Below, piece by piece: positions 23,073 through 37,084 of a stretch of DNA of 64,000 bases. Location of the stretch: NCBI GenBank assembly GCA_946811185.2, contig OX328109.1, positions 31,604,129 through 31,668,128 on the forward strand, written 5' to 3'. Every line of letters begins with the position of its first letter. Position 1 is the stretch's first letter. Below the pieces are notes generated by a model. The model did no database searches and was not told the DNA's origin. It saw only the letters and a program-made list of their open reading frames with translations. The stretch is from Hippopus hippopus. Lineage: Eukaryota > Mollusca > Bivalvia > Cardiida > Cardiidae. The translations under genes were made by a program, and so were the position numbers.

Positions 23073-25875
23073 TCCAATCAGCCAATCAAATCTCAGGCCT
23101 CTCTTAAATTATCCAATCACAGAAGCTTTTAGAAAATCAAAATGGCGTCCAATCAGCCAATGAAATCTCAGCTTTCTCTTCAAATTATCCAATCAGAAAA
23201 GCTTTGAGAAAATCAAAATTGCGCCCAATCAGCCAATCAAATCGCAGACACACCTCCACAATCATCCAATCAGAAAGCTTTGAGCCATTTGAAATGGCGC
23301 CCGAAAATATCGATAGAAAACAGTGAACAAAAATCGGCATAAAAGTGGATTTTATGTCTTCTTTGAAGGCTGTTATGCAGTCCTTGGCAAACTGCCATGC
23401 ATGCACCCACCACATATGCCAGATTTCACTGAAAATGGGCGAAAATTTACGAAAACAGGGTGACAGAAGACCTTGGTTTGGTGCCTTCTAGCACCTTGCA
23501 AGAGTCACTTCCCCTGATCCCTTAATCCCTTGATTCAATTTGCTTTTCTAATTCAGGCCAACTCCAATACTGCACATTGATACTTTGAATATGCTAAGAT
23601 GATCAATGTACAGTGTAGAATCCCCAGAAAATAATGTCACAAGTGGCTAAAATAGACTGAAAACTCTTTCAGTAGCAGCTGCTTCCTATTGCGTAAATCA
23701 AACAAAGGGAACTAAATTTTTATTTTTTTTTAATCTCTTTGTACCGTGACAAGAAACCAAATTACGTTGACTACCGTCTCATACATGCCAGTTACGCACC
23801 CGCGAAAACATGAAAAATCGACTTATGGCACATTCCATAGCAGACGACAACTGTTGCATAAGTCAAATATAGGGAACAAGTTTTTTTCCTTTTCTCTTAC
23901 TAGGGCCATTGAATTGGTTACTAACTCAGGCATGCTGCACATTGATACTTTTAATATGCTAAGATGATCAATGTACAGTGTAGAATCCCCAGAAAATAAT
24001 GTCACAAGTAGCTAAAAAAGACTGAAAAATCTTTCAGTAGCAACTGCTTCCTATTGCATAAATCAAAGAAAGGGAATTAAATTTTTATTTATTTTTTTTA
24101 ATCTCTTTATACCGTGACAAGAAACCAAGTTACGATGACTACCGTCTTGTACGTGCCAGTTACGTGCCCGCGAAAACATGAAAAATCGACTTACAGCACA
24201 TTCCATAGCAGACAACAACTGTTTGCTTAAATCAAGTATAGGGAACAAGTTTTTTTCCTTTTCTCTTACTAGGGCCATTGAATTGGTTACTAACTCAGGC
24301 ATGCTGCACATTGATACTTTTAATATGCTAAGATGATCAATATACAGTGTAGAATCCCCAGAAAATAATGTCACAAGTAGCTAAAAAAGACTGAAAAATC
24401 TTTCAGTAGCAACTGCTTCCTATTGCATAAATCAAAGAAAGGGAACTAAATTTTTATTTATTTTTTTTCAATCTCTTTATACCGTGACAAGAAACCAAGT
24501 TACGATGACTACCGTCTTGTACGTGCCAGTTACGTGCCCGCGAAAACATGAAAAATCGACTTACGGCACATTCCATAGCAGACAACAACTGTTGCTTAAA
24601 TCAAGTATAGGGAACAAGTTTTTTTCCTTTTCTCTTACTAGGGCCATTGAATTGGTTACTAACTCAGGCATGCTGCACATTGATACTTTTAATATGCTAA
24701 GATGATCAATATACAGTGTAGAATCCCCAGAAAATAATGTCACAAGTAGCTAAAAAAGACTGAAAAATCTTTCAGTAGCAACTGCTTCCTATTGCATAAA
24801 TCAAAGAAAGGGAACTAAATTTTTATTTATTTTTTTTTAATCTCTTTATACCGTGACAAGAAACCAAGTTACGATGACTACCGTCTTGTACGTGCCAGTT
24901 ACGTGCCCGCGAAAACATGAAAAATCGACTTACGGCACATTCCATAGCAGACAACAACTGTTGCTTAAATCAAGTATAGGGAACAAGTTTTTTTCCTTTT
25001 CTCTTACTAGGGCCATTGAATTGGTTACTAACTCAGGCATGCTGCACATTGATACTTTTAATATGCTAAGATGATCAATGTACAGTGTGGAAATCCCAGA
25101 AAATAGTGTCACAAGTGGCTAAAAAAGACTGAAAACTCTTTCAGTAACAACTGATTTCTATTGCTTAAATCAAAGAAAGGGAACTGAATTTTATTTTTTT
25201 TCTATCTCTTCATACGGCGACAAGAAACCCAGTTACATTGACTACCAACTCATGTGCCAGTTACGCGCCCGCGGAAACATGAAAAATCAACTTACGGCAC
25301 ATTCCATAGCAGACGACACCTGTTGCTTAAGTCAAATATAGGGAACAAGTTTTTTTCCTTTTCTCTTACTAGGGCCATTGAATTGGTTACGATGACTATT
25401 CCACCCATGCGTGACCATTACGTGCTGCGCATAAAATCATAAAATCAACTTGGACACTTTCGGAGGCAACTGATACCTTTTGCACAAATCAAAGAAAGGT
25501 AAACCAAATTCGTTTTCTTACCAGGATCACGAAAAACATTGAACCAATTTTGGTGACCGCGTGAGTCATAAGTCGATTTTATGTTTAACCACTGCGCAAA
25601 AACATAGATTCAGAAGCAACTGGTTGCTGTTGCATAAACTTTTTCCAATAAGAAATCTTGTTCTTGTTTGAAGAATTTAGAAATAGGCCAATGAAAAACA
25701 ATAAGATGTAAGAATAACTAATAATAAAAACAGATAAAATGGCAAAGTTGGGGATTCAACCTCTGACCATCAGGACCCAAAAAAGGTCTTGGTGCAGGGG
25801 TCTAACCCTCTTTGCCATTGAATAGGCTGAAATGACCCGAAGAATTAACATAGATATACAGAGATTTCCCCCCCT
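23073..25875 (+). repeat. HOR unit 9, five monomer starts (2803 bp)
   Basis: CCAAT block 23073-23299. Starts are 23746 (A), 24114 (B), 24484 (C), 24853 (D) and 25217 (E); tRNA-like segment 25740-25817. First of seven consecutive five-monomer units. GGGAATTAAA near 24073 matches the same change in unit 5 near 12139, evidence of exchange at a distance. Confidence 0.95.
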
Positions 25876-28678
25876 TCCAATCAGCCAATCAAATCTCAGG
25901 CCTCTCTTAAATTATCCAATCACAGAAGCTTTTAGAAAATCAAAATGGCGTCCAATCAGCCAATGAAATCTCAGCTTTCTCTTCAAATTATCCAATCAGA
26001 AAAGCTTTGAGAAAATCAAAATTGCGCCCAATCAGCCAATCAAATCGCAGACACACCTCCACAATCATCCAATCAGAAAGCTTTGAGCCATTTGAAATGG
26101 CGCCCGAAAATATCGATAGAAAACAGTGAACAAAAATCGGCATAAAAGTGGATTTTATGTCTTCTTTGAAGGCTGTTATGCAGTCCTTGGCAAACTGCCA
26201 TGCATGCACCCACCACATATGCCAGATTTCACTGAAAATGGGCGAAAATTTACGAAAACAGGGTGACAGAAGACCTTGGTTTGGTGCCTTCTAGCACCTT
26301 GCAAGAGTCACTTCCCCTGATCCCTTAATCCCTTGATTCAATTTGCTTTTCTAATTCAGGCCAACTCCAATACTGCACATTGATACTTTGAATATGCTAA
26401 GATGATCAATGTACAGTGTAGAATCCCCAGAAAATAATGTCACAAGTGGCTAAAATAGACTGAAAACTCTTTCAGTAGCAGCTGCTTCCTATTGCGTAAA
26501 TCAAAGAAAGGGAACTAAATTTTTATTTTTTTTTAATCTCTTTGTACCGTGACAAGAAACCAAATTACGTTGACTACCGTCTCATACATGCCAGTTACGC
26601 ACCCGCGAAAACATGAAAAATCGACTTATGGCACATTCCATAGCAGACGACAACTGTTGCATAAGTCAAATATAGGGAACAAGTTTTTTTCCTTTTCTCT
26701 TACTAGGGCCATTGAATTGGTTACTAACTCAGGCATGCTGCACATTGATACTTTTAATATGCTAAGATGATCAATGTAGAGTGTAGAATCCCCAGAAAAT
26801 AATGTCACAAGTAGCTAAAAAAGACTGAAAAATCTTTCAGTAGCAACTGCTTCCTATTGCATAAATCAAAGAAAGGGAACTAAATTTTTATTTATTTTTT
26901 TTAATCTCTTTATACCGTGACAAGAAACCAAGTTACGATGACTACCGTCTTGTACGTGCCAGTTACGTGCCCGCGAAAACATGAAAAATCGACTTACAGC
27001 ACATTCCATAGCAGACAACAACTGTTTGCTTAAATCAAGTATAGGGAACAAGTTTTTTTCCTTTTCTCTTACTAGGGCCATTGAATTGGTTACTAACTCA
27101 GGCATGCTGCACATTGATACTTTTAATATGCTAAGATGATCAATATACAGTGTAGAATCCCCAGAAAATAATGTCACAAGTAGCTAAAAAAGACTGAAAA
27201 ATCTTTCAGTAGCAACTGCTTCCTATTGCATAAATCAAAGAAAGGGAACTAAATTTTTATTTATTTTTTTTCAATCTCTTTATACCGTGACAAGAAACCA
27301 AGTTACGATGACTACCGTCTTGTACGTGCCAGTTACGTGCCCGCGAAAACATGAAAAATCGACTTACGGCACATTCCATAGCAGACAACAACTGTTGCTT
27401 AAATCAAGTATAGGGAACAAGTTTTTTTCCTTTTCTCTTACTAGGGCCATTGAATTGGTTACTAACTCAGGCATGCTGCACATTGATACTTTTAATATGC
27501 TAAGATGATCAATATACAGTGTAGAATCCCCAGAAAATAATGTCACAAGTAGCTAAAAAAGACTGAAAAATCTTTCAGTAGCAACTGCTTCCTATTGCAT
27601 AAATCAAAGAAAGAGAACTAAATTTTTATTTATTTTTTTTTAATCTCTTTATACCGTGACAAGAAACCAAGTTACGATGACTACCGTCTTGTACATGCCA
27701 GTTACGTGCCCGCGAAAACATGAAAAATCGACTTACGGCACATTCCATAGCAGACAACAACTGTTGCTTAAATCAAGTATAGGGAACAAGTTTTTTTCCT
27801 TTTCTCTTACTAGGGCCATTGAATTGGTTACTAACTCAGGCATGCTGCACATTGATACTTTTAATATGCTAAGATGATCAATGTACAGTGTGGAAATCCC
27901 AGAAAATAGTGTCACAAGTGGCTAAAAAAGACTGAAAACTCTTTCAGTAACAACTGATTTCTATTGCTTAAATCAAAGAAAGGGAACTGAATTTTATTTT
28001 TTTTCTATCTCTTCATACGGCGACAAGAAACCCAGTTACATTGACTACCAACTCATGTGCCAGTTACGCGCCCGCGGAAACATGAAAAATCAACTTACGG
28101 CACATTCCATAGCAGACGACACCTGTTGCTTAAGTCAAATATAGGGAACAAGTTTTTTTCCTTTTCTCTTACTAGGGCCATTGAATTGGTTACGATGACT
28201 ATTCCACCCATGCGTGACCATTACATGCTGCGCATAAAATCATAAAATCAACTTGGACACTTTCGGAGGCAACTGATACCTTTTGCACAAATCGAAGAAA
28301 GGTAAACCAAATTCGTTTTCTTACCAGGATCACGAAAAACATTGAACCAATTTTGGTGACCGCGTGAGTCATAAGTCGATTTTATGTTTAACCACTGCGC
28401 AAAAACATAGATTCAGAAGCAACTGGTTGCTGTTGCATAAACTTTTTCCAATAAGAAATCTTGTTCTTGTTTGAAGAATTTAGAAATAGGCCAATGAAAA
28501 ACAATAAGATGTAAGAATAACTAATAATAAAAACAGATAAAATGGCAAAGTTGGGGATTCAACCTCTGACCATCAGGACCCAAAAAAGGTCTTGGTGCAG
28601 GGGTCTAACCCTCTTTGCCATTGAATAGGCTGAAATGACCCGAAGAATTAACATAGATATACAGAGATTTCCCCCCCT
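25876..28678 (+). repeat. HOR unit 10, five monomer starts (2803 bp)
   Basis: CCAAT block 25876-26102. Starts are 26549 (A), 26917 (B), 27287 (C), 27656 (D) and 28020 (E); tRNA-like segment 28543-28620. The sequence upstream of A is CAAAGAAAGG rather than CAAACAAAGG, shared with unit 11. Private changes include AATGTAGAGTG near 26774, AAAGAGAACT near 27612 and TTACATGCTG near 28225. Confidence 0.95.
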
Positions 28679-31477
28679 TCCAATCAGCCAATCAAATCTC
28701 AGGCCTCTCTTAAATTATCCAATCACAGAAGCTTTTAGAAAATCAAAATGGCGTCCAATCAGCCAATGAAATCTCAGCTTTCTCTTCAAATTATCCAATC
28801 AGAAAAGCTTTGAGAAAATCAAAATTGCGCCCAATCAGCCAATCAAATCGCAGACACACCTCCACAATCATCCAATCAGAAAGCTTTGAGCCATTTGAAA
28901 TGGCGCCCGAAAATATCGATAGAAAACAGTGAACAAAAATCGGCATAAAAGTGGATTTTATGTCTTCTTTGAAGGCTGTTATGCAGTCCTTGGCAAACTG
29001 CCATGCATGCACCCACCACATATGCCAGATTTCACTGAAAATGGGCGAAAATTTACGAAAACAGGGTGACAGAAGACCTTGGTTTGGTGCCTTCTAGCAC
29101 CTTGCAAGAGTCACTTCCCCTGATCCCTTAATCCCTTGATTCAATTTGCTTTTCTAATTCAGGCCAACTCCAATACTGCACATTGATACTTTGAATATGC
29201 TAATATGATCAATGTACAGTGTAGAATCCCCAGAAAATAATGTCACAAGTGGCTAAAATAGACTGAAAACTCTTTCAGTAGCAGCTGCTTCCTATTGCGT
29301 AAATCAAAGAAAGGGAACTAAATTTTTATTTTTTTTTAATCTCTTTGTACCGTGACAAGAAACCAAATTACGTTGACTACTGTCTCATACATGCCAGTTA
29401 CGCACCCGCGAAAACATGAAAAATCGACTTATGGCACATTCCATAGCAGACGACAACTGTTGCATAAGTCAAATATAGGGAACAAGTTTTTTTCCTTTTC
29501 TCTTACTAGGGCCATTGAATTGGTTACTAACTCAGGCATGCTGCACATTGATACTTTTAATATGCTAAGATGATCAATGTACAGTGTAGAATCCCCAGAA
29601 AATAATGTCACAAGTAGCTAAAAAAGACTGAAAAATCTTTCAGTAGCAACTGCTTCCTATTGCATAAATCAAAGAAAGGGAACTAAATTTTTATTTATTT
29701 TTTTTAATCTCTTTATACCGTGACAAGAAACCAAGTTACGATGACTACCGTCTTGTACGTGCCAGTTACGTGCCCGCGAAAACATGAAAAATCGACTTAC
29801 AGCACATTCCATAGCAGACAACAACTGTTTGCTTAAATCAAGTATAGGGAACAAGTTTTTTTCCTTTTCTCTTACTAGGGCCATTGAATTGGTTACTAAC
29901 TCAGGCATGCTGCACATTGATACTTTTAATATGCTAAGATGATCAATATACAGTGTAGAATCCCCAGAAAATAATGTCACAAGTAGCTAAAAAAGACTGA
30001 AAAATCTTTCAGTAGCAACTGCTTCCTATTGCATAAATCAAAGAAAGGGAACTAAATTTTTATTTTATTTCTTTCAAACTCTTTATACCATGACAAGAAA
30101 CCAAGTTACGATGACTACCGTCTTGTACGTGCCAGTTACGTGCCCGCGAAAACATGAAAAATCGACTTACGGCACATTCCATAGCAGACAACAACTGTTG
30201 CTTAAATCAAGTATAGGGAACAAGTTTTTTTCCTTTTCTCTTACTAGGGCCATTGAATTGGTTACTAACTCAGGCATGCTGCATATTGATACTTGATCTT
30301 TTAGAAGATCAATGTACAGTGTAGAATCCCCAGAAAATAATGTCACAAGTAGCTAAAAAAGACTGAAAAATCTTTCAGTAGCAACTGCTTCCTATTGCAT
30401 AAATCAAAGAAAGGGAACTAAATTCTTATTTATTTTTTTTAATCTCTTTATACCGTGACAAGAAACCAAGTTACAATGACTACCGTCTTGTACGTGCCAG
30501 TTACGTGCCCGCGAAAACATGAAAAATCGACTTACGGCACATTCCATAGCAGACAACAACTGTTGCTTAAATCAAGTATAGGGAACAAGTTTTTTTCCTT
30601 TTCTCTTACTAGGGCCATTGAATTGGTTACTAACTCAGGCATGCTGCACATTGATACTTTTAATATGCTAAGATGATCAATGTACAGTGTGGAAATCCCA
30701 GAAAATAGTGTCACAAGTGGCTAAAAAAGACTGAAAAATCTTTCAGTAACAACTGATTTCTATTGCTTAAATCAAAGAAAGGGAACTGAATTTTATTTTT
30801 TTTCTATCTCTTTATACGGCGACAAGAAACCCAGTTACATTGACTACCAACTCATGTGCCAGTTACGCGCCCGCGGAAACATGAAAAATCAACTTACGGC
30901 ACATTCCATAGCAGACGACACCTGTTGCTTAAGTCAAATATAGGGAACAAGTTTTTTTCCTTTTCTCTTACTAGGGCCATTGAATTGGTTACGATGACTA
31001 TTCCACCCATGCGTGACCATTACGTGCTGCGCATAAAATCATAAAATCAACTTGGACACTTTCGGAGGCAACTGATACCTTTTGCACAAATCAAAGAAAG
31101 GTAAACCAAATTCGTTTTCTTACCAGGATCACGAAAAACATTGAACCAATTTTGGTGACCGCGTGAGTCATAAGTCGATTTTATGTTTAACCACTGCGCA
31201 AAAACATAGATTCAGAAGCAACTGGTTGCTGTTGCATAAACTTTTTCCAATAAGAAATCTTGTTCTTGTTTGAAGAATTTAGAAATAGGCCAATGAAAAA
31301 CAATAAGATGTAAGAATAACTAATAATAAAAACAGATAAAATGGCAAAGTTGGGGATTCAACCTCTGACCATCAGGACCCAAAAAAGGTCTTGGTGCAGG
31401 GGTCTAACCCTCTTTGCCATTGAATAGGCTGAAATGACCCGAAGAATTAACATAGATATACAGAGATTTCCCCCCCT
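28679..31477 (+). repeat. HOR unit 11, five monomer starts with a rearranged C monomer (2799 bp)
   Basis: CCAAT block 28679-28905. Starts are 29352 (A), 29720 (B), 30090 (C), 30455 (D) and 30819 (E); tRNA-like segment 31342-31419. C is entered through an altered T-tract (30062-30089) and carries the palindromic scar at 30293-30312. D and E also have more private changes than usual (near 30425, 30474, 30739 and 30812). Net length is 4 bases short. Confidence 0.95.
30293..30312. repeat. Perfect palindromic scar in monomer C of unit 11
   Basis: TTGATCTT (30293-30300) and AAGATCAA (30305-30312) form an 8 bp inverted repeat around TTAG. It replaces the consensus stretch running from ACTTTTAATATGC to AAGATGATCAAT, with a net loss of 4 bases. 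The left arm is the exact reverse complement of the right arm, as expected from a short template switch. No other copy in the window has it. Confidence 0.85.
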
Positions 31478-34280
31478 TCCAATCAGCCAATCAAATCTCA
31501 GGCCTCTCTTAAATTATCCAATCACAGAAGCTTTTAGAAAATCAAAATGGCGTCCAATCAGCCAATGAAATCTCAGCTTTCTCTTCAAATTATCCAATCA
31601 GAAAAGCTTTGAGAAAATCAAAATTGCGCCCAATCAGCCAATCAAATCGCAGACACACCTCCACAATCATCCAATCAGAAAGCTTTGAGCCATTTGAAAT
31701 GGCGCCCGAAAATATCGATAGAAAACAGTGAACAAAAATCGGCATAAAAGTGGATTTTATGTCTTCTTTGAAGGCTGTTATGCAGTCCTTGGCAAACTGC
31801 CATGCATGCACCCACCACATATGCCAGATTTCACTGAAAATGGGCGAAAATTTACGAAAACAGGGTGACAGAAGACCTTGGTTTGGTGCCTTCTAGCACC
31901 TTGCAAGAGTCACTTCCCCTGATCCCTTAATCCCTTGATTCAATTTGCTTTTCTAATTCAGGCCAACTCCAATACTGCACATTGATACTTTGAATATGCT
32001 AAGATGATCAATGTACAGTGTAGAATCCCCAGAAAATAATGTCACAAGTGGCTAAAATAGACTGAAAACTCTTTCAGTAGCAGCTGCTTCCTATTGCGTA
32101 AATCAAACAAAGGGAACTAAATTTTTATTTTTTTTTAATCTCTTTGTACCGTGACAAGAAACCAAATTACGTTGACTACCGTCTCATACATGCCAGTTAC
32201 GCACCCGCGAAAACATGAAAAATCGACTTATGGCACATTCCATAGCAGACGACAACTGTTGCATAAGTCAAATATAGGGAACAAGTTTTTTTCCTTTTCT
32301 CTTACTAGGGCCATTGAATTGGTTACTAACTCAGGCATGCTGCACATTGATACTTTTAATATGCTAAGATGATCAATGTACAGTGTAGAATCCCCAGAAA
32401 ATAATGTCACAAGTAGCTAAAAAAGACTGAAAAATCTTTCAGTAGCAACTGCTTCCTATTGCATAAATCAAAGAAAGGGAACTAAATTTTTATTTATTTT
32501 TTTTAATCTCTTTATACCGTGACAAGAAACCAAGTTACGATGACTACCGTCTTGTACGTGCCAGTTACGTGCCCGCGAAAACATGAAAAATCGACTTACA
32601 GCACATTCCATAGCAGACAACAACTGTTTGCTTAAATCAAGTATAGGGAACAAGTTTTTTTCCTTTTCTCTTACTAGGGCCATTGAATTGGTTACTAACT
32701 CAGGCATGCTGCACATTGATACTTTTAATATGCTAAGATGATCAATATACAGTGTAGAATCCCCAGAAAATAATGTCACAAGTAGCTAAAAAAGACTGAA
32801 AAATCTTTCAGTAGCAACTGCTTCCTATTGCATAAATCAAAGAAAGGGAACTAAATTTTTATTTATTTTTTTTTAATCTCTTTATACCGTGACAAGAAAC
32901 CAAGTTACGATGACTACCATCTTGTACGTGCCAGTTACGTGCCCGCGAAAACATGAAAAATCGACTTACGGCACATTCCATAGCAGACAACAACTGTTGC
33001 TTAAATCAAGTATAGGGAACAAGTTTTTTTCCTTTTCTCTTACTAGGGCCATTGAATTGGTTACTAACTCAGGCATGCTGCACATTGATACTTTTAATAT
33101 GCGAAGATGATCAATATACAGTGTAGAATCCCCAGAAAATAATGTCACAAGTAGCTAAAAAAGACTGAAAAATCTTTCAGTAGCAACTGCTTCCTATTGC
33201 ATAAATCAAAGAAAGGGAACTAAATTTTTATTTATTTTTTTTTAATCTCTTTATACCGTGACAAGAAACCAAGTTACGATGACTACCGTCTTGTACGTGC
33301 CAGTTACGTGCCTGCGAAAACATGAAAAATCGACTTACGGCACATTCCATAGCAGACAACAACTGTTGCTTAAATCAAGTATAGGGAACAAGTTTTTTTC
33401 CTTTTCTCTTACTAGGGCCATTGAATTGGTTACTAACTCAGGCATGCTGCACATTGATACTTTTAATATGCTAAGATGATCAATGTACAGTGTGGAAATC
33501 CCAGAAAATAGTGTCACAAGTGGCTAAAAAAGACTGAAAACTCTTTCAGTAACAACTGATTTCTATTGCTTAAATCAAAGAAAGGGAACTGAATTTTATT
33601 TTTTTTCTATCTCTTCATACGGCGACAAGAAACCCAGTTACATTGACTACCAACTCATGTGCCAGTTACGCGCCCGCGGAAACATGAAAAATCAACTTAC
33701 GGCACATTCCATAGCAGACGACACCTGTTGCTTAAGTCAAATATAGGGAACAAGTTTTTTTCCTTTTCTCTTACTAGGGCCATTGAATTGGTTACGATGA
33801 CTATTCCACCCATGCGTGACCATTACGTGCTGCGCATAAAATCATAAAATCAACTTGGACACTTTCGGAGGCAACTGATACCTTTTGCACAAATCAAAGA
33901 AAGGTAAACCAAATTCGTTTTCTTACCAGGATCACGAAAAACATTGAACCAATTTTGGTGACCGCGTGAGTCATAAGTCGATTTTATGTTTAACCACTGC
34001 GCAAAAACATAGATTCAGAAGCAACTGGTTGCTGTTGCATAAACTTTTTCCAATAAGAAATCTTGTTCTTGTTTGAAGAATTTAGAAATAGGCCAATGAA
34101 AAACAATAAGATGTAAGAATAACTAATAATAAAAACAGATAAAATGGCAAAGTTGGGGATTCAACCTCTGACCATCAGGACCCAAAAAAGGTCTTGGTGC
34201 AGGGGTCTAACCCTCTTTGCCATTGAATAGGCTGAAATGACCCGAAGAATTAACATAGATATACAGAGATTTCCCCCCCT
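31478..34280 (+). repeat. HOR unit 12, five monomer starts (2803 bp)
   Basis: CCAAT block 31478-31704. Starts are 32151 (A), 32519 (B), 32889 (C), 33258 (D) and 33622 (E); tRNA-like segment 34145-34222. D has GCCTGCG instead of GCCCGCG near 33311, shared with D of unit 14 and with the last monomer of unit 23. C has a private ATGCGAAG near 33099. Confidence 0.95.
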
Positions 34281-37084
34281 TCCAATCAGCCAATCAAATC
34301 TCAGGCCTCTCTTAAATTATCCAATCACAGAAGCTTTTAGAAAATCAAAATGGCGTCCAATCAGCCAATGAAATCTCAGCTTTCTCTTCAAATTATCCAA
34401 TCAGAAAAGCTTTGAGAAAATCAAAATTGCGCCCAATCAGCCAATCAAATCGCAGACACACCTCCACAATCATCCAATCAGAAAGCTTTGAGCCATTTGA
34501 AATGGCGCCCGAAAATATCGATAGAAAACAGTGAACAAAAATCGGCATAAAAGTGGATTTTATGTCTTCTTTGAAGGCTGTTATGCAGTCCTTGGCAAAC
34601 TGCCATGCATGCACCCACCACATATGCCAGATTTCACTGAAAATGGGCGAAAATTTACGAAAACAGGGTGACAGAAGACCTTGGTTTGGTGCCTTCTAGC
34701 ACCTTGCAAGAGTCACTTCCCCTGATCCCTTAATCCCTTGATTCAATTTGCTTTTCTAATTCAGGCCAACTCCAATACTGCACATTGATACTTTGAATAT
34801 GCTAAGATGATCAATGTACAGTGTAGAATCCCCAGAAAATAATGTCACAAGTGGCTAAAATAGACTGAAAACTCTTTCAGTAGCAGCTGCTTCCTATTGC
34901 GTAAATCAAACAAAGGGAACTAAATTTTTATTTTTTTTTAATCTCTTTGTACCGTGACAAGAAACCAAATTACGTTGACTACCGTCTCATACATGCCAGT
35001 TACGCACCCGCGAAAACATGAAAAATCGACTTATGGCACATTCCATAGCAGACGACAACTGTTGCATAAGTCAAATATAGGGAACAAGTTTTTTTCCTTT
35101 TCTCTTACTAGGGCCATTGAATTGGTTACTAACTCAGGCATGCTGCACATTGATACTTTTAATATGCTAAGATGATCAATGTACAGTGTAGAATCCCCAG
35201 AAAATAATGTCACAAGTAGCTAAAAAAGACTGAAAAATCTTTCAGTAGCAACTGCTTCCTATTGCATAAATCAAAGAAAGGGAACTAAATTTTTATTTAT
35301 TTTTTTTAATCTCTTTATACCGTGACAAGAAACCAAGTTACGATGACTACCGTCTTGTACGTGCCAGTTACGTGCCCGCGAAAACATGAAAAATCGACTT
35401 ACAGCACATTCCATAGCAGACAACAACTGTTTGCTTAAATCAAGTATAGGGAACAAGTTTTTTTCCTTTTCTCTTACTAGGGCCATTGAATTGGTTACTA
35501 ACTCAGGCATGCTGCACATTGATACTTTTAATATGCTAAGATGATCAATATACAGTGTAGAATCCCCAGAAAATAATGTCACAAGTAGCTAAAAAAGACT
35601 GAAAAATCTTTCAGTAGCAACTGCTTCCTATTGCATAAATCAAAGAAAGGGAACTAAATTTTTATTTATTTTTTTTCAATCTCTTTATACCGTGACAAGA
35701 AACCAAGTTACGATGACTACCGTCTTGTACGTGCCAGTTACGTGCCCGCGAAAACATGAAAAATCGACTTACGGCACATTCCATAGCAGACAACAACTGT
35801 TGCTTAAATCAAGTATAGGGAACAAGTTTTTTTCCTTTTCTCTTACTAGGGCCATTGAATTGGTTACTAACTCAGGCATGCTGCACATTGATACTTTTAA
35901 TATGCTAAGATGATCAATATGCAGTGTAGAATCCCCAGAAAATAATGTCACAAGTAGCTAAAAAAGACTGAAAAATCTTTCAGTAGCAACTGCTTCCTAT
36001 TGCATAAATCAAAGAAAGGGAACTAAATTTTTATTTATTTTTTTTTAATCTCTTTATACCGTGACAAGAAACCAAGTTACGATGACTACCGTCTTGTACG
36101 TGCCAGTTACGTGCCCGCGAAAACATGAAAAATCGACTTACGGCACATTCCATAGCAGACAACAACTGTTGCTTAAATCAAGTATAGGGAACAACTTTTT
36201 TTCCTTTTCTCTTACTAGGGCCATTGAATTGGTTACTAACTCAGGCATGCTGCACATTGATACTTTTAATATGCTAAGATGATCAATGTACAGTGTGGAA
36301 ATCCCAGAAAATAGTGTCACAAGTGGCTAAAAAAGACTGAAAACTCTTTCAGTAACAACTGATTTCTATTGCTTAAATCAAAGAAAGGGAACTGAATTTT
36401 ATTATTTTTTCTATCTCTTCATACGGCGACAAGAAACCCAGTTACATTGACTACCAACTCATGTGCCAGTTACGCGCCCGCGGAAACATGAAAAATCAAC
36501 TTACGGCACTTTCCATAGCAGACGACACCTGTTGCTTAAGTCAAATATAGGGAACAAGTTTTTTTCCTTTTCTCTTACTAGGGCCATTGAATTGGTTACG
36601 ATGACTATTCCACCCATGCGTGACCATTACGTGCTGCGCATAAAATCATAAAATCAACTTGGACACTTTCGGAGGCAACTGATACCTTTTGCACAAATCA
36701 AAGAAAGGTAAACCAAATTCGTTTTCTTACCAGGATCACGAAAAACATTGAACCAATTTTGGTGACCGCGTGAGTCATAAGTCGATTTTATGTTTAACCA
36801 CTGCGCAAAAACATAGATTCAGAAGCAACTGGTTGCTGTTGCATAAACTTTTTCCAATAAGAAATCTTGTTCTTGTTTGAAGAATTTAGAAATAGGCCAA
36901 TGAAAAACAATAAGATGTAAGAATAACTAATAATAAAAACAGATAAAATGGCAAAGTTGGGGATTCAACCTCTGACCATCAGGACCCAAAAAAGGTCTTG
37001 GTGCAGGGGTCTAACCCTCTTTGCCATTGAATAGGCTGAAATGACCCGAAGAATTAACATAGATATACAGAGATTTCCCCCCCT
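34281..37084 (+). repeat. HOR unit 13, five monomer starts (2804 bp)
   Basis: CCAAT block 34281-34507. Starts are 34954 (A), 35322 (B), 35692 (C), 36061 (D) and 36426 (E); tRNA-like segment 36949-37026. D has GAACAACTTTTTTT instead of GAACAAGTTTTTTT near 36195, shared with D of units 16 and 17 and with C of unit 20. The tract before E reads TTATTATTTTTTC, one base longer than usual. Confidence 0.95.
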
